This document shows, piece by piece, positions 18,168-27,281 of a DNA stretch of 56,775 nt; within the stretch, counting starts at the first letter, position 1; the number at the start of each line of letters is the position of its first letter. The notes beneath the pieces were generated by a model. The model was not told the origin of the DNA and did not search any database. It saw only the letters and a list, made by a program, of their open reading frames with translations. A program made the position numbers and the translations under genes. This DNA is from JBCCJA01 sp039045975 (GTDB taxonomy: Bacteria > Planctomycetota > Planctomycetia > Planctomycetales > Planctomycetaceae), in assembly GCA_039045975.1 (NCBI GenBank), contig JBCCJA010000022.1:1-56775 (forward strand), written 5' to 3'.

Positions 18168-19412
18168 TCAATCGGCCTTCGCGAGCACCATGCAGGCGTT
18201 GTGGCCGCCGAACCCGAAGCTGTTCTTGAGCGCCACCTTGATCGGCGCCTCGCGGGGCTCGTTCGGGACGTAATCGAGCGTGCAGCCTTCGCCCGGCGTC
18301 TCCAGGTTCCGCGTCGGCGGCACGACGCCGTTTTTCAGGCCGAGGGCGCAGGTGATGAACTCGACCCCGCCCGAGGCCCCGAGCAGGTGACCGATGTGCC
18401 CCTTCGTGCTCGAGACCATCAGCTTGTCGGCGTGATCGCCGAACACCGTGCGGATCGCGGCTGTCTCGGCCTTGTCGCCGAGCGGCGTGCTCGTCCCGTG
18501 GGCGTTCACGTAGTCGACCGCCTCGACGTCGAGGCCGGCGTCTTCGATCGCGGCGAGCATCGCCCGCGACGCGCCGCGGCCCTCCGGGTCGGGCGCGGTG
18601 ATGTGCGACGCGTCGGCCGTCATCCCGTAGCCGAGCACCTCGGCGAAGATCTCCGCCCCGCGGGCCTTCGCGTGTTCGTATTCCTCGAGTACGACGACGC
18701 CGGCGCCTTCGCCGAGGACGAAGCCGTCGCGGTCGGCGTCGAACGGGCGGCTGGCCGCCGAAGGGTCGTCGTTACGCGTCGACAGGGCGTTCATGCGGGC
18801 GAAGCCCGACAGGCCCATCGGTGTGATCGCCGCCTCGCTGCCGCCGGTGACCATCACGTCGACGTCGCCGCGGGCGATCAGCCGCGAAGCGTCGCCGATC
18901 GCGTTGATCGCGGAGGCGCAGGCGGTCGCGACGGCCGAGTTCGGCCCCTTCAGCCCGTACCGCAGCGACACGTTGCCGGCCGCCGCGTTGACCATCAGCT
19001 TCGGGATCATGAACGGAGAGACCCGCTTCGGGCCGCGGTCGAACAGCGTCGAGTGCTGCTCCTCGATCTCGTTCAACCCGCCGATGCCGGAACCGATCAG
19101 GACGCCACGGCGGAACGGATCGCCTTCGCCGACGACGAGGCCCGACTGCTTCCAGGCCCGGTCGGCCGCGACGAGGCCGAACTGCACGAACCGGTCCATC
19201 CGCCGCAACTCTTTGTTGGGCAGATCGATGTGGTCGGCCGCCTCGAACGAGGAGATCTCGCCCGCGAACGTGACTTTGAAGTCGGTGGCGTCGAAACGGC
19301 GGATCGGACCGACGCCGCTCGCCCCCGCCAAGATGTCGGCCCAGAACCGGTCGACGTCGCACGACAGCGCCGTGACGACCCCGGCCCCGGTGACCACGAC
19401 ACGCTTACGCAT
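18168..19412 (-). CDS. fabF: Beta-ketoacyl-ACP synthase II
   Basis: FabF extends acyl-ACP by condensation with malonyl-ACP. At 414 residues it is standard length. The catalytic triad is intact: Cys165 in VATACAS, His305 in VNAHGTSTP and His342 in GHIGHLLGASG, with the downstream SFGFGGHN loop also present. The ATG at 19412 overlaps the acpP stop by 8 bp, so the two are translationally coupled. It is followed 186 bp downstream by the inactive ketosynthase paralogue. It belongs to the rpmF-plsX-fabD-acpP-fabF run. Cytoplasmic fatty acid synthesis. Confidence 0.97.
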   Translation of the reverse strand: MRKRVVVTGAGVVTALSCDVDRFWADILAGASGVGPIRRFDATDFKVTFAGEISSFEAADHIDLPNKELRRMDRFVQFGLVAADRAWKQSGLVVGEGDPFRRGVLIGSGIGGLNEIEEQHSTLFDRGPKRVSPFMIPKLMVNAAAGNVSLRYGLKGPNSAVATACASAINAIGDASRLIARGDVDVMVTGGSEAAITPMGLSGFARMNALSTRNDDPSAASRPFDADRDGFVLGEGAGVVVLEEYEHAKARGAEIFAEVLGYGMTADASHITAPDPEGRGASRAMLAAIEDAGLDVEAVDYVNAHGTSTPLGDKAETAAIRTVFGDHADKLMVSSTKGHIGHLLGASGGVEFITCALGLKNGVVPPTRNLETPGEGCTLDYVPNEPREAPIKVALKNSFGFGGHNACMVLAKAD

Positions 19413-19653
19413 CCCCGACTTTTTCCTTGATGTAATTGACCGCGTCCCCGACCGTTCTGATCTTCTCGTAATCCTCGTCCGGGATCGAGACCTCGAAGCG
19501 GTCTTCGAACTCCATGACGAGTTCGACCAGGTCGAGCGAGTCGGCCTTCAGGTCGTCGACGAAGCTGCTCGCCGCGGTGACCTCTTCGGCCGGCACGTTG
19601 AGCTGGTCGCTGACGATCGCGATCACTTCTTCTTCAAGGTTCTCGGGCAGCAC
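19405..19653 (-). CDS. acpP: Acyl carrier protein
   Basis: An 82-residue acidic acyl carrier protein. The phosphopantetheine attachment site is Ser39 in the DDLKADSLDLVELVM motif. The start is a GTG at 19653 with GGAG just upstream; the next residues LPENLEEEVIAIVSDQLNV form helix one. It carries growing fatty acids and probably serves both FabF and, if that is a complex, the inactive ketosynthase partner. It overlaps fabF by 8 bp and is separated from fabD by 276 bp, which may contain its own promoter. Cytoplasmic. Confidence 0.97.
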   Translation of the reverse strand: MLPENLEEEVIAIVSDQLNVPAEEVTAASSFVDDLKADSLDLVELVMEFEDRFEVSIPDEDYEKIRTVGDAVNYIKEKVGDA

Positions 19654-19929
19654 GGGGGCTCTCCACGGCGGCGGGCTCGGGACGGCGGGGCGGCCGGCGT
19701 CCCGCCGGGTGTGTCGGAATCGTTTCGGCGAGCGGGCGGACGGTCCGGCCCGTCGGGACCACGGGAGAGGCGATATACGCCCCCCGACATGGCCGTGTAA
19801 ACGGCAACGGTACTGACTCCGTCCCGCCCGAAGCGTAGCTCAGCTGCGGGACATCGCGGCCACCGACTTGTACCGGCCGCCCAAAGAACCATCAACCGGC
19901 ACGCCGCCGTTCGCCGGCGTCGCGACCGT

Positions 19930-20847
19930 TCAACCGCCCGACGGCGCCTCGACCGCGCGACCCGCTATTTTCCGATCGATCCGCTTGAGCAGACCCGTCA
20001 ACACCCGGCCGGTCCCGACCTCGACGAACTCCCCGACCCCGGCGGCGAGCATCGCCCGCACCGAGTCCTCCCACCGGACCGGCGAGACGACCTGCGCCGC
20101 CAGCAGCCGGCGGATCTCCTCAGGGTCGTCGTGCGTCGCGGCGTCGACGTTGGAATAGACCGGGATCTCGGGCGGTCTAATTTCCGCGTCGGCGAGGGCC
20201 TTTTCGAGCTCCGCGACGGCCGGCTGCATCAGATCGGTGTGGAACGCGCCGGCGACCGCCAGCGGGATCGGCCTCCCGCCCGCCGTCTCGATCGCCGCGA
20301 CCGCCCGCTCGACCGCGGCCTTGTCTCCCGAGAGCACGGTGTTGCCCGGGCAGAGGTAGTTCGCCGGGACGAGCAGCCCGTCGCCTGCGGCTTCGGCACA
20401 GACCGCCTCGGCCTGCTCCCGATCGAGCATCAAGGCGCTGACCATGCCGGACGGGCTCGCCTCGGCCGCCGCCTGCATCGCCCGGCCGCGGGTCGCGACG
20501 ACAGGCAACGCCGCCTCGAACGTCATCGCGCCGGCGAACACGAGCGCGGTGTACTCGCCGAGGCTCAGCCCGGCGGTCGCCGTCACGCCCTCGAATAGCT
20601 CCGGCTCGGATCGCTTCAAAGCGTCGGCCGTCGCGACCGCGGTCACGAACAACGCGACCTGCGCGACGTCGGTCGCGTTCAGCCGCTCCGCAGGGCCGTT
20701 CTGGCAGACATCGACCAGGTCGAACCCGAGCTCCTCCGACGCCTTGTCGAAGAATGTCTTCACCGACGGGTCGGCCGCGAGCAGCGACGCCCCCATCCCG
20801 ACGGCCTGGGCGCCCTGCCCCGGGAAAACGATCGCTCGGTCCGGCAT
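19930..20847 (-). CDS. fabD: Malonyl-CoA:ACP transacylase
   Basis: FabD loads malonate from CoA onto acyl carrier protein. The 305-residue protein has the opening VFPGQGAQAVGMG, the nucleophile Ser95 in GLSLGEY, the substrate-binding Arg near 120-122 (ATRGRAMQ) and His203 in VAGAFHT. The C-terminal VEVGTGRVLTGLLKRI motif is typical. It lies between plsX (74 bp upstream, with a palindromic repeat in the gap) and acpP. Confidence 0.96.
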   Translation of the reverse strand: MPDRAIVFPGQGAQAVGMGASLLAADPSVKTFFDKASEELGFDLVDVCQNGPAERLNATDVAQVALFVTAVATADALKRSEPELFEGVTATAGLSLGEYTALVFAGAMTFEAALPVVATRGRAMQAAAEASPSGMVSALMLDREQAEAVCAEAAGDGLLVPANYLCPGNTVLSGDKAAVERAVAAIETAGGRPIPLAVAGAFHTDLMQPAVAELEKALADAEIRPPEIPVYSNVDAATHDDPEEIRRLLAAQVVSPVRWEDSVRAMLAAGVGEFVEVGTGRVLTGLLKRIDRKIAGRAVEAPSGG

Positions 20848-20865
20848 CTCGATTCCTCAAAGCTG

Positions 20866-20913
20866 ATTTAGCCGCGACCGCCAGGGAGCGCTCCCTTGCG
20901 GTCGCGGCTAAAT
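20866..20913. repeat. TTTAGCCGCGACCG palindrome, plsX-fabD gap
   Basis: A near-perfect inverted repeat: one arm starts ATTTAGCCGCGACCG and the other ends CGGTCGCGGCTAAAT, around a GGGAGCGCTCCC centre. The same palindrome occurs at 24957-25001 and 46888-46967, with a diverged form at 24455-24502 and partial arms near 22652 and 56720. It is always intergenic. It could fold as an RNA hairpin that partly terminates transcription or protects the 3' end of the plsX message. Confidence 0.85.
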
Positions 20914-20921
20914 GAAATGAT

Positions 20922-21914
20922 TCAACCGCCCAACGCGGCGACGATCTGGCCGTTGACGTCTTTGGAGACCATCTCGGCGGCCGCCTTGATCGCGTTCGCG
21001 ATCGCGTCGCCGTCGCTCGAGCCGTGGGCGATCAGGCACGCCCCGTCGACGCCCAGCAGAGGAGCCCCGCCCGTCGCCTGATACGCGAACCGCCGGCCGA
21101 CGCCGCCGACAGTCTTCATCGCGTCTTCCGGCCCGAGCACGCCGGCCCCGACTAAGCCTTCGCCAACGGCCCGCAGCAGATACTGCGCGAAGCCCTCACT
21201 GACCTTCAGCACGACGTTGCCGACGAAGCCCTCGCAGACCGTCACGTCGGCCTCGCCGTGATAGATGCCCCGACCCTCGACGTAACCGACGTATTCGCCC
21301 GGCAGCGACCCGGCCGACTTGAACAGCTCGTGCGTCTCGCCGACGAGTTCGTTCCCCTTGCCCTCTTCGCTGCCGATGTTGAGCGTGCCGATCCGCGGCC
21401 GTTCGATCCCGAGGATCTCGCGGGCGTAGACCGCCCCGATCACGCCGTACTGGAACAGGTGCTCCGGCTTGGCGTGCGGGTTCGCCCCGCAGTCCATCAG
21501 CACACTCCGCCCCGCCGATGTCGGCAGCGGCACGGCGATGCCCGGCCGTTTGACCGGCTTGAGGAATTGACGCGTCCGCAGCCCGGCGGCGACGACCGCG
21601 CCGGTGTTCCCGGCGCTGACGACGGCGTCGACCTGTTTCTCGGCCAGCAGCTTCCACATGACGGCCAGCGAGCACTCCGGCTTCTCGCGGAGGGCGACGG
21701 TCGGCTTCTCGTCCATCCCGACTGAGCCGACGCAGGGCACGACCTCGAACCGGTCGGCGTCGAGTTCGGCCGACGCCAGGTGCGGTTCGAGCGTGCCGGG
21801 CTCGCCGACGGCGACGACCGTCAGATCGGGCAGTCCGCGGAGCGCGGAAGCCGCCCCCTGCAGGTTCGGGGCCGGGCCGTGGTCACCGCCGAGCGCGTCG
21901 AGCGCGACCCGCAT
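20922..21914 (-). CDS. plsX: Phosphate acyltransferase PlsX
   Basis: PlsX converts acyl-ACP into acyl-phosphate for phospholipid synthesis. The 330-residue protein shows the N-terminal MRVALDALGGDHGP, TVALREKPECSLAVMWKLLA, VVSAGNTGAVVAAGLR and the late VCEGFVGNVVLKVSEG motif, all family hallmarks. It begins 3 bp after the rpmF stop, the classic rpmF-plsX pairing. Cytoplasmic, peripheral to the membrane in other bacteria. Confidence 0.97.
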   Translation of the reverse strand: MRVALDALGGDHGPAPNLQGAASALRGLPDLTVVAVGEPGTLEPHLASAELDADRFEVVPCVGSVGMDEKPTVALREKPECSLAVMWKLLAEKQVDAVVSAGNTGAVVAAGLRTRQFLKPVKRPGIAVPLPTSAGRSVLMDCGANPHAKPEHLFQYGVIGAVYAREILGIERPRIGTLNIGSEEGKGNELVGETHELFKSAGSLPGEYVGYVEGRGIYHGEADVTVCEGFVGNVVLKVSEGFAQYLLRAVGEGLVGAGVLGPEDAMKTVGGVGRRFAYQATGGAPLLGVDGACLIAHGSSDGDAIANAIKAAAEMVSKDVNGQIVAALGG

Positions 21915-21917
21915 CGG

Positions 21918-22100
21918 TCAGTCTTCCTCGGTGTCGACGAGCGTGCGGCCCATGTAGTAGCCGCAGGTCGGACAGACGACGTGCGTCGGCACGCGGTCGT
22001 CGCACTGCGGGCACTGGGGCACGTTCATCGGCGTGACCGCCATGTGGCTGCGGCGTTTCCGCTTGCGAGCCTTGGAAATTTTCCGCTTCGGAACGGCCAT
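21918..22100 (-). CDS. rpmF: 50S ribosomal protein bL32
   Basis: A 60-residue L32 with the basic opening MAVPKRKISKARKRKRRSHM and a four-Cys zinc ribbon (CPQCDD, then CPTCGYYMGR). It ends with an acidic DTEED tail. It is first in the rpmF-plsX-fabD operon, 3 bp ahead of plsX. Confidence 0.97.
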   Translation of the reverse strand: MAVPKRKISKARKRKRRSHMAVTPMNVPQCPQCDDRVPTHVVCPTCGYYMGRTLVDTEED

Positions 22101-22247
22101 CGGAACGACTCCGGGAACACGATTCGGGGGCCCGCCGTCGCGGGTGTCTAAAAATCGAGACCGGCCATCACCGGTCGCCCGAATCGAATCGGTCCGGGAG
22201 AATAAAAACGGCCGAGCGACGCTTCAACCGAGGCTGCCCGCCCCGTT

Positions 22248-22442
22248 TCAGGCCGGCTCGGCCGAGATCCGCGGCTCCTCGCCCGGCACCCAGTCGACCC
22301 GCAGCCGGTTCGGCCGGCAGCAGACCGGGCAGTCTTCGATGTAGTCGGCCGCGACGCCCTCGGTGACGTCGAGCGGGACGACGATCTCCTCGCCGCAGTC
22401 GGGGCAGACGTAGTCCGCCTCCGCGAAAATGTCGCCGCCCAT
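22248..22442 (-). CDS. CPXCG-motif cysteine-rich small protein
   Basis: A 64-residue protein with two Cys pairs, YVCPDCGEEIVVPLDV and EDCPVCCRPNRLRVDW, the pattern of the CPXCG-motif cysteine-rich family. Probably one bound zinc ion; no function is known. The start at 22442 has no competing upstream codon in a conserved context. It is divergent from the tiny basic gene at 22560, sharing a 117-bp gap, and lies upstream of rpmF with a 147-bp gap. Confidence 0.8.
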   Translation of the reverse strand: MGGDIFAEADYVCPDCGEEIVVPLDVTEGVAADYIEDCPVCCRPNRLRVDWVPGEEPRISAEPA

Positions 22443-22559
22443 CGCCCGCCTCGACCGTTGCGTTGCCGTGTTCCCGTGGCGGAATTATTCTCTCGCGTCC
22501 GTTTCCCGCCGCGGTTGTGGGGGAGATTTTCAGACAGATTCGAGCGTTCGGTGCGGTCT

Positions 22560-22649
22560 ATGGGTACGAAGAAGTCGGGCAAAGGCCGCCGAAAAATCGG
22601 ACGCAAGAAACGCCGCATGCGTGCCAAGATCCGGCACCGCAAAGACTAA
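22560..22649 (+). CDS. 29-residue highly basic protein, ribosomal-like
   Basis: A short open frame, ATG at 22560, of 29 residues rich in Lys and Arg (KIGRKKRRMRAKIRHRKD). More than half the residues are basic and the end is clean at a TAA. The KKRRMR core recalls the short basic AURKAIP1/COX24-type proteins such as bS22 and other ribosome-bound peptides, but the match is too short to be sure. Its position next to rpmF and a zinc-ribbon gene suits a translation-linked role. I infer a ribosomal or RNA-binding peptide. No strong Shine-Dalgarno is visible. Confidence 0.55.
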   Translation: MGTKKSGKGRRKIGRKKRRMRAKIRHRKD

Positions 22650-22715
22650 CCGTTTAGCCGGGCCCGGTAGGGCGCGTGTCGTCGCGGCCCGAAAGACGCG
22701 TTCCGCCGCGGCCGC

Positions 22716-23678
22716 TCACGACGCCCGCACGCCGGTGACGTTCACGCCGCTGCCGATCAGCAGGTTGTTCTCGTACGCCCGGCGATAGACCGCCCCGCCC
22801 TTCTCCGGCGGGAGCACCCGCAGGTCTTCAAACCCGGCCTCCTCGAACCACCCGGCCAACTCTTCGACCGTGTGGTGGTGCTGGTAGGCCGGCGCGTACC
22901 AGTCGAACGTGTCGCACAGCCGGTTCTCGGCGTCGGGATGGGCACTGAAGCTGACGACTTTGTTGAGCGTCGACTTCACGACCGGCACCCCGCCGAGGAA
23001 CGCGCCCACGCGACAGAGTTTTTCCAGCCGGTCGGGGTCCATCCGCGTCGTCCGGGCCCGCAGGGCGTCGTTGATCCGCTCCTGCCACCACTGGTTTCGG
23101 CGGTACAGCCAGACCGAATACCGCCCGCCCGGCTTGACGAACTTCGACACTGCGTCGAACACCGCCCGCGTGTCGGCGTCGTGATGCATCACGCCGATCG
23201 AGAAGACGAAGTCGAACGAAGCCGGCTCGAACGGCAGCCGCTTCAGATCGGCCTGCACGAACGCGACGTCGGGCAAGTGGGCACACAACTTCGCCGCCTT
23301 ATCGACCGCGTGCGAGTGATCGGCCCCGACGACCGTCGCCCCGGCCTCGCCCGCGACCTTGCAGTACCGCCCGCCCCCGCACCCCGCGTCGAGTACGCGA
23401 AGGCCGCGCAGCTCGTCGAGCGTCGTCCCGGTCTTGGCCTGAAACGTGGCCCGGTCCTCGTCGTCGTGCGCGACCTCGTACCGGTTCCACTGCCGCCCGA
23501 ACGATTCAAGATGCTCCGACCGTACGAACCGCGGGATGCCGTTCATCACCGGGATCTGGCCGACCTGTTCCGCGTCGGCGGGATCGACGGGACGCAGAAC
23601 ACCCGCGTCAGGGTCGTGCGAAAACGTGCCGCCCGATGACGTGCGCAGGGAATCGATCGCGGGAACCGTTTCGCTCAC
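22716..23678 (-). CDS. Class I SAM-dependent methyltransferase
   Basis: A 320-residue methyltransferase. The SAM-binding motif I is VLDAGCGGGRY, followed by VVGADHS (motif II), VAFVQADLKRLPF and SFDFVFSIGVMHH (post-motif). The N-terminal 90 residues hold a GIPRF element and a QWNRYE helix, seen in methyltransferases that follow a Trm112-like or polyprenyl/sugar handling module, though no Cys pairs remain. Substrate unknown. Its ATG overlaps the stop of the MBL-fold gene by 4 bp (ATGA at 23675-23678), so the two are coupled. Confidence 0.85.
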   Translation of the reverse strand: MSETVPAIDSLRTSSGGTFSHDPDAGVLRPVDPADAEQVGQIPVMNGIPRFVRSEHLESFGRQWNRYEVAHDDEDRATFQAKTGTTLDELRGLRVLDAGCGGGRYCKVAGEAGATVVGADHSHAVDKAAKLCAHLPDVAFVQADLKRLPFEPASFDFVFSIGVMHHDADTRAVFDAVSKFVKPGGRYSVWLYRRNQWWQERINDALRARTTRMDPDRLEKLCRVGAFLGGVPVVKSTLNKVVSFSAHPDAENRLCDTFDWYAPAYQHHHTVEELAGWFEEAGFEDLRVLPPEKGGAVYRRAYENNLLIGSGVNVTGVRAS

Positions 23679-24424
23679 AGGTCGACCTCTCCGAGATCTT
23701 CCGCGAGTGTCGTCTCCGGAAAGATCGAACGTGCCACGTCGACATCGATCGGGCGTTCGGTCTCATAGGCATATGGATCGAAGTGCGTCAGCACGAGGCC
23801 GCCGACACCGGCTTCCCGGGCGACCTCCGCGACCGGCGTGACGTTGCTGTGGCCCGTTTTCGCCGACCAGTCGGAGTGCTCGTCGGCGAAGTTGCATTCG
23901 TGAATGAGCAGGTCGACGCCGCGGACGAACGTGATCGCCTCGACGTCGGACGGATCGGCCGTCGTGTCGGTGCAGTACGCGACCGACTTCCCGTCCTCGA
24001 AGTCGATCCGGAACGCAACGCTACCGCCGGGATGACGCTCCTGACGCCGGAAACGGACCGTGCCGCCGGGGATCCCGATCGGCTCACATAACGGTTCCCA
24101 CAGGTACGGCACTTCGGCCGGAAAGATCGCTTCGGAGAACAGGTGCTCGCGGATCGCGGCGAGCTTCTCTGCCTCGCCGTACACGGTCGCGGAGCCGATC
24201 TTCCCCAGCCGCAGTTCGGGCAACAGGTAAGTCAGCCCGACCACGTGATCGAGGTGCGCATGCGACAGGAACAGCCGCAGCTCATCGGCCTGCAGCCGTT
24301 CGCCGAGCCGGAACATCCCGGTCCCGGCGTCGAACGCAACGCCTATCTCGGGAAGAAGCAGGCAGGACGTGTGGCGTTTCTCCGTCGGCCGGTATCCGGT
24401 CGTACCGAGAAAGACGATCCGCAT
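23675..24424 (-). CDS. MBL-fold metallohydrolase, RNase Z-like
   Basis: A 249-residue metallo-beta-lactamase-fold hydrolase. The metal motif is SHAHLDH, with a later DTTAD (bridging Asp), an LLIHECNF strand with His, and VLTHFDPY near the end. The pattern is close to RNase Z and related phosphodiesterases, but the size (249) and the lack of a clear exosite arm leave substrate open. It overlaps the methyltransferase by 4 bp and lies after an acetyltransferase gene, with a palindromic repeat between. Confidence 0.85.
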   Translation of the reverse strand: MRIVFLGTTGYRPTEKRHTSCLLLPEIGVAFDAGTGMFRLGERLQADELRLFLSHAHLDHVVGLTYLLPELRLGKIGSATVYGEAEKLAAIREHLFSEAIFPAEVPYLWEPLCEPIGIPGGTVRFRRQERHPGGSVAFRIDFEDGKSVAYCTDTTADPSDVEAITFVRGVDLLIHECNFADEHSDWSAKTGHSNVTPVAEVAREAGVGGLVLTHFDPYAYETERPIDVDVARSIFPETTLAEDLGEVDL

Positions 24425-24454
24425 CGGCCCTCATCCGCTGATATCCCGGATCCC

Positions 24455-24502
24455 GTTTAGCCGGTCCCGGTAGGGAGCGCGGCCTACCGGCCACGGCTAA
24501 AC
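24455..24502. repeat. Diverged TTTAGCC palindrome
   Basis: GTTTAGCCGGTCCCGGTAGG pairs with CCTACCGGCCACGGCTAAAC around a GGGAGCGCGG centre. It is a diverged member of the palindrome seen at 20866, 24957 and 46888. It sits just past the acetyltransferase stop. Confidence 0.75.
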
Positions 24503-24503
24503 G

Positions 24504-24938
24504 TCACAGCGACTTCCGCAGCAACACGCACTTCACCGTTGGCCGGTAGCCGAGGTGTTCGTGGGCCACGAGGCCGATCGCGTTGCCCTCGACGCAGTCG
24601 GACGCCATTTCGGAACACCCCGCGGTCCGGGCCCAGTCTTCGGCCGCCGCGATCAGTTCCCGGCCGAGTCCCGACGAACGGTGCGCCTTCTCGACGTACC
24701 AGCCCTCCAAGTATCCGACCGGTTTCGTCCGGCAGCCCTCCGCGTGCGGCCGCAGCGAGACCTCGACGAAGCCGACGATCGTGTCGCCCGCCTCGGCCAC
24801 GAACACGGCCTGACGTTCGCCGAGGCCGTCGACGAACGACGTCGTCGCGTACTCGCCGACGTCCTGCGACGGCCACAGCTTGCCGCGGAGTTCGACCCAC
24901 CGGTCGCGGTCGGCGGACGTGAGGGGGCGGACGGGCAT
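24504..24938 (-). CDS. GNAT acetyltransferase, AAC(6')-like
   Basis: A 144-residue GNAT protein. The start is the ATG at 24938, which has AAGGAG five bases upstream; an in-frame TTG at 24953 overlaps that site. Motifs match the aminoglycoside 6'-N-acetyltransferase branch rather than generic GNATs: VELRGKLWP near the N-terminus, GFVEVSLRPHAEGC, PVGYLEGWYVEKAHRSSGLG (acetyl-CoA loop), and EMASDCVEGNAIGLVAHEHL near the end. Members acetylate aminoglycosides, yet chromosomal relatives may have other substrates. Codon use looks like its neighbours, so recent transfer is not suggested. It is flanked on both sides by palindromic repeats. Confidence 0.82.
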   Translation of the reverse strand: MPVRPLTSADRDRWVELRGKLWPSQDVGEYATTSFVDGLGERQAVFVAEAGDTIVGFVEVSLRPHAEGCRTKPVGYLEGWYVEKAHRSSGLGRELIAAAEDWARTAGCSEMASDCVEGNAIGLVAHEHLGYRPTVKCVLLRKSL

Positions 24939-24956
24939 CGGTCGCTCCTTCAAAGA

Positions 24957-25001
24957 TTTAGCCGCGACCGTAGGGAGCGCTCCCTGACGGTCGCGGCTAA
25001 A
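24957..25001. repeat. TTTAGCCGCGACCG palindrome, gnd-acetyltransferase gap
   Basis: Arms TTTAGCCGCGACCG and CGGTCGCGGCTAAA around a TAGGGAGCGCTCCCT centre. It is nearly identical to the 20866 and 46888 copies. It lies between the gnd stop and the acetyltransferase start, so it may separate the two transcripts. Confidence 0.85.
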
Positions 25002-25010
25002 CAGGTTTCC

Positions 25011-26477
<1,467 letters not shown>

Positions 26478-26665
26478 AATCGAAAAATCTCCGCGGGCGG
26501 CCGACTTCGGGCCGGGATCGAAAAGGTGAAACCATTGAGCGTCGGCGGAGCGTACCCGCCGGACGGGGGATTCCCCAGCGTCGGCGGGCGGGTCGTGCGA
26601 CCGTCTATTGCCCGCGGCGGCTGACGGCATCAGCCTGTCGCGACCGATTCGGAGGACGGCGACCG

Positions 26666-27166
26666 GTGAAGAAATGCGACTACTGCGGCACCCTGATTCT
26701 CTTCGGAGGCAGCCGCACCGGTGATCTCCGGTTCTGTGGCGAAGACTGCCACGCCGCGGCGGCGAACATCGCGATCGCTGCGAAAATCCCGCCCGACAAG
26801 CTGGAGGCCTATATCCGCAAAGTTTGGAAAGCGGGTTGTCCCCGCTGCGGCGCGGACAAGCCGATCGGCGTGCACAAATCGCATCGCGTCACGTCGCTGC
26901 TGGTCGTGACCTCGTGGTCGAGCCGACCGCAGGTCTCTTGCCGCGGTTGCGGGGTGAAGAACCAACTCGGCGCCCTCGCGTGGTCCCTCTTCGCCGGCTG
27001 GTGGGGCGTGCCGTGGGGGTTGGTCATGACGCCGGTGCAGATCGGCCGGAACGTGACCGGCCTTGTCAACCCGCCGGACGATAGCGAACCGTCCGAAGCA
27101 CTCCGCCAGATGCTCAAATTCGAACTGGCCGAGCGCATCGCCGAGAAGCGGGCCCTCCGCGGTTAG
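26666..27166 (+). CDS. Cysteine-rich zinc-ribbon membrane-anchored protein
   Basis: A 166-residue protein starting at a GTG (26666) with GGAGG upstream. It carries three Cys clusters: KKCDYCGTLI with RFCGEDCH, then GCPRCGAD, then SCRGCGVKNQ. A hydrophobic stretch (LGALAWSLFAGWWGVPWGLV) follows the last cluster, and the end is amphipathic and charged. It looks like a zinc-binding protein with one or two membrane passes. No family function is known. The gene is divergent from gnd (188-bp gap) and convergent with a Uma2 gene. Confidence 0.7.
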   Translation: MKKCDYCGTLILFGGSRTGDLRFCGEDCHAAAANIAIAAKIPPDKLEAYIRKVWKAGCPRCGADKPIGVHKSHRVTSLLVVTSWSSRPQVSCRGCGVKNQLGALAWSLFAGWWGVPWGLVMTPVQIGRNVTGLVNPPDDSEPSEALRQMLKFELAERIAEKRALRG

Positions 27167-27281
27167 GGCCGATTCCGCTTTTCTGGACCGAGACGAAAAG
27201 TCAGACGGCCCATCAACGCCGAATTGGCGACACGTTCCTCGGTCAACCGCGTAAGACCGCGGTCGGTCCCGCCGATTCGAT

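Noticed and set aside
16674..22100. A type II polyketide biosynthetic cluster
   Set aside because: Only one carrier protein and two ketosynthases are present, with plsX, fabD and rpmF; no cyclase, aromatase or tailoring genes. It is a fatty acid operon with an unusual partner.
24504..24938. An acquired antibiotic resistance gene
   Set aside because: Codon use matches neighbours, and there are no integron, IS or plasmid signals. It is better seen as a chromosomal AAC(6')-like acetyltransferase.
20866..25001. A CRISPR array, from the recurring palindromes
   Set aside because: Copies are thousands of bases apart, not in a regular array, and no cas gene is present.
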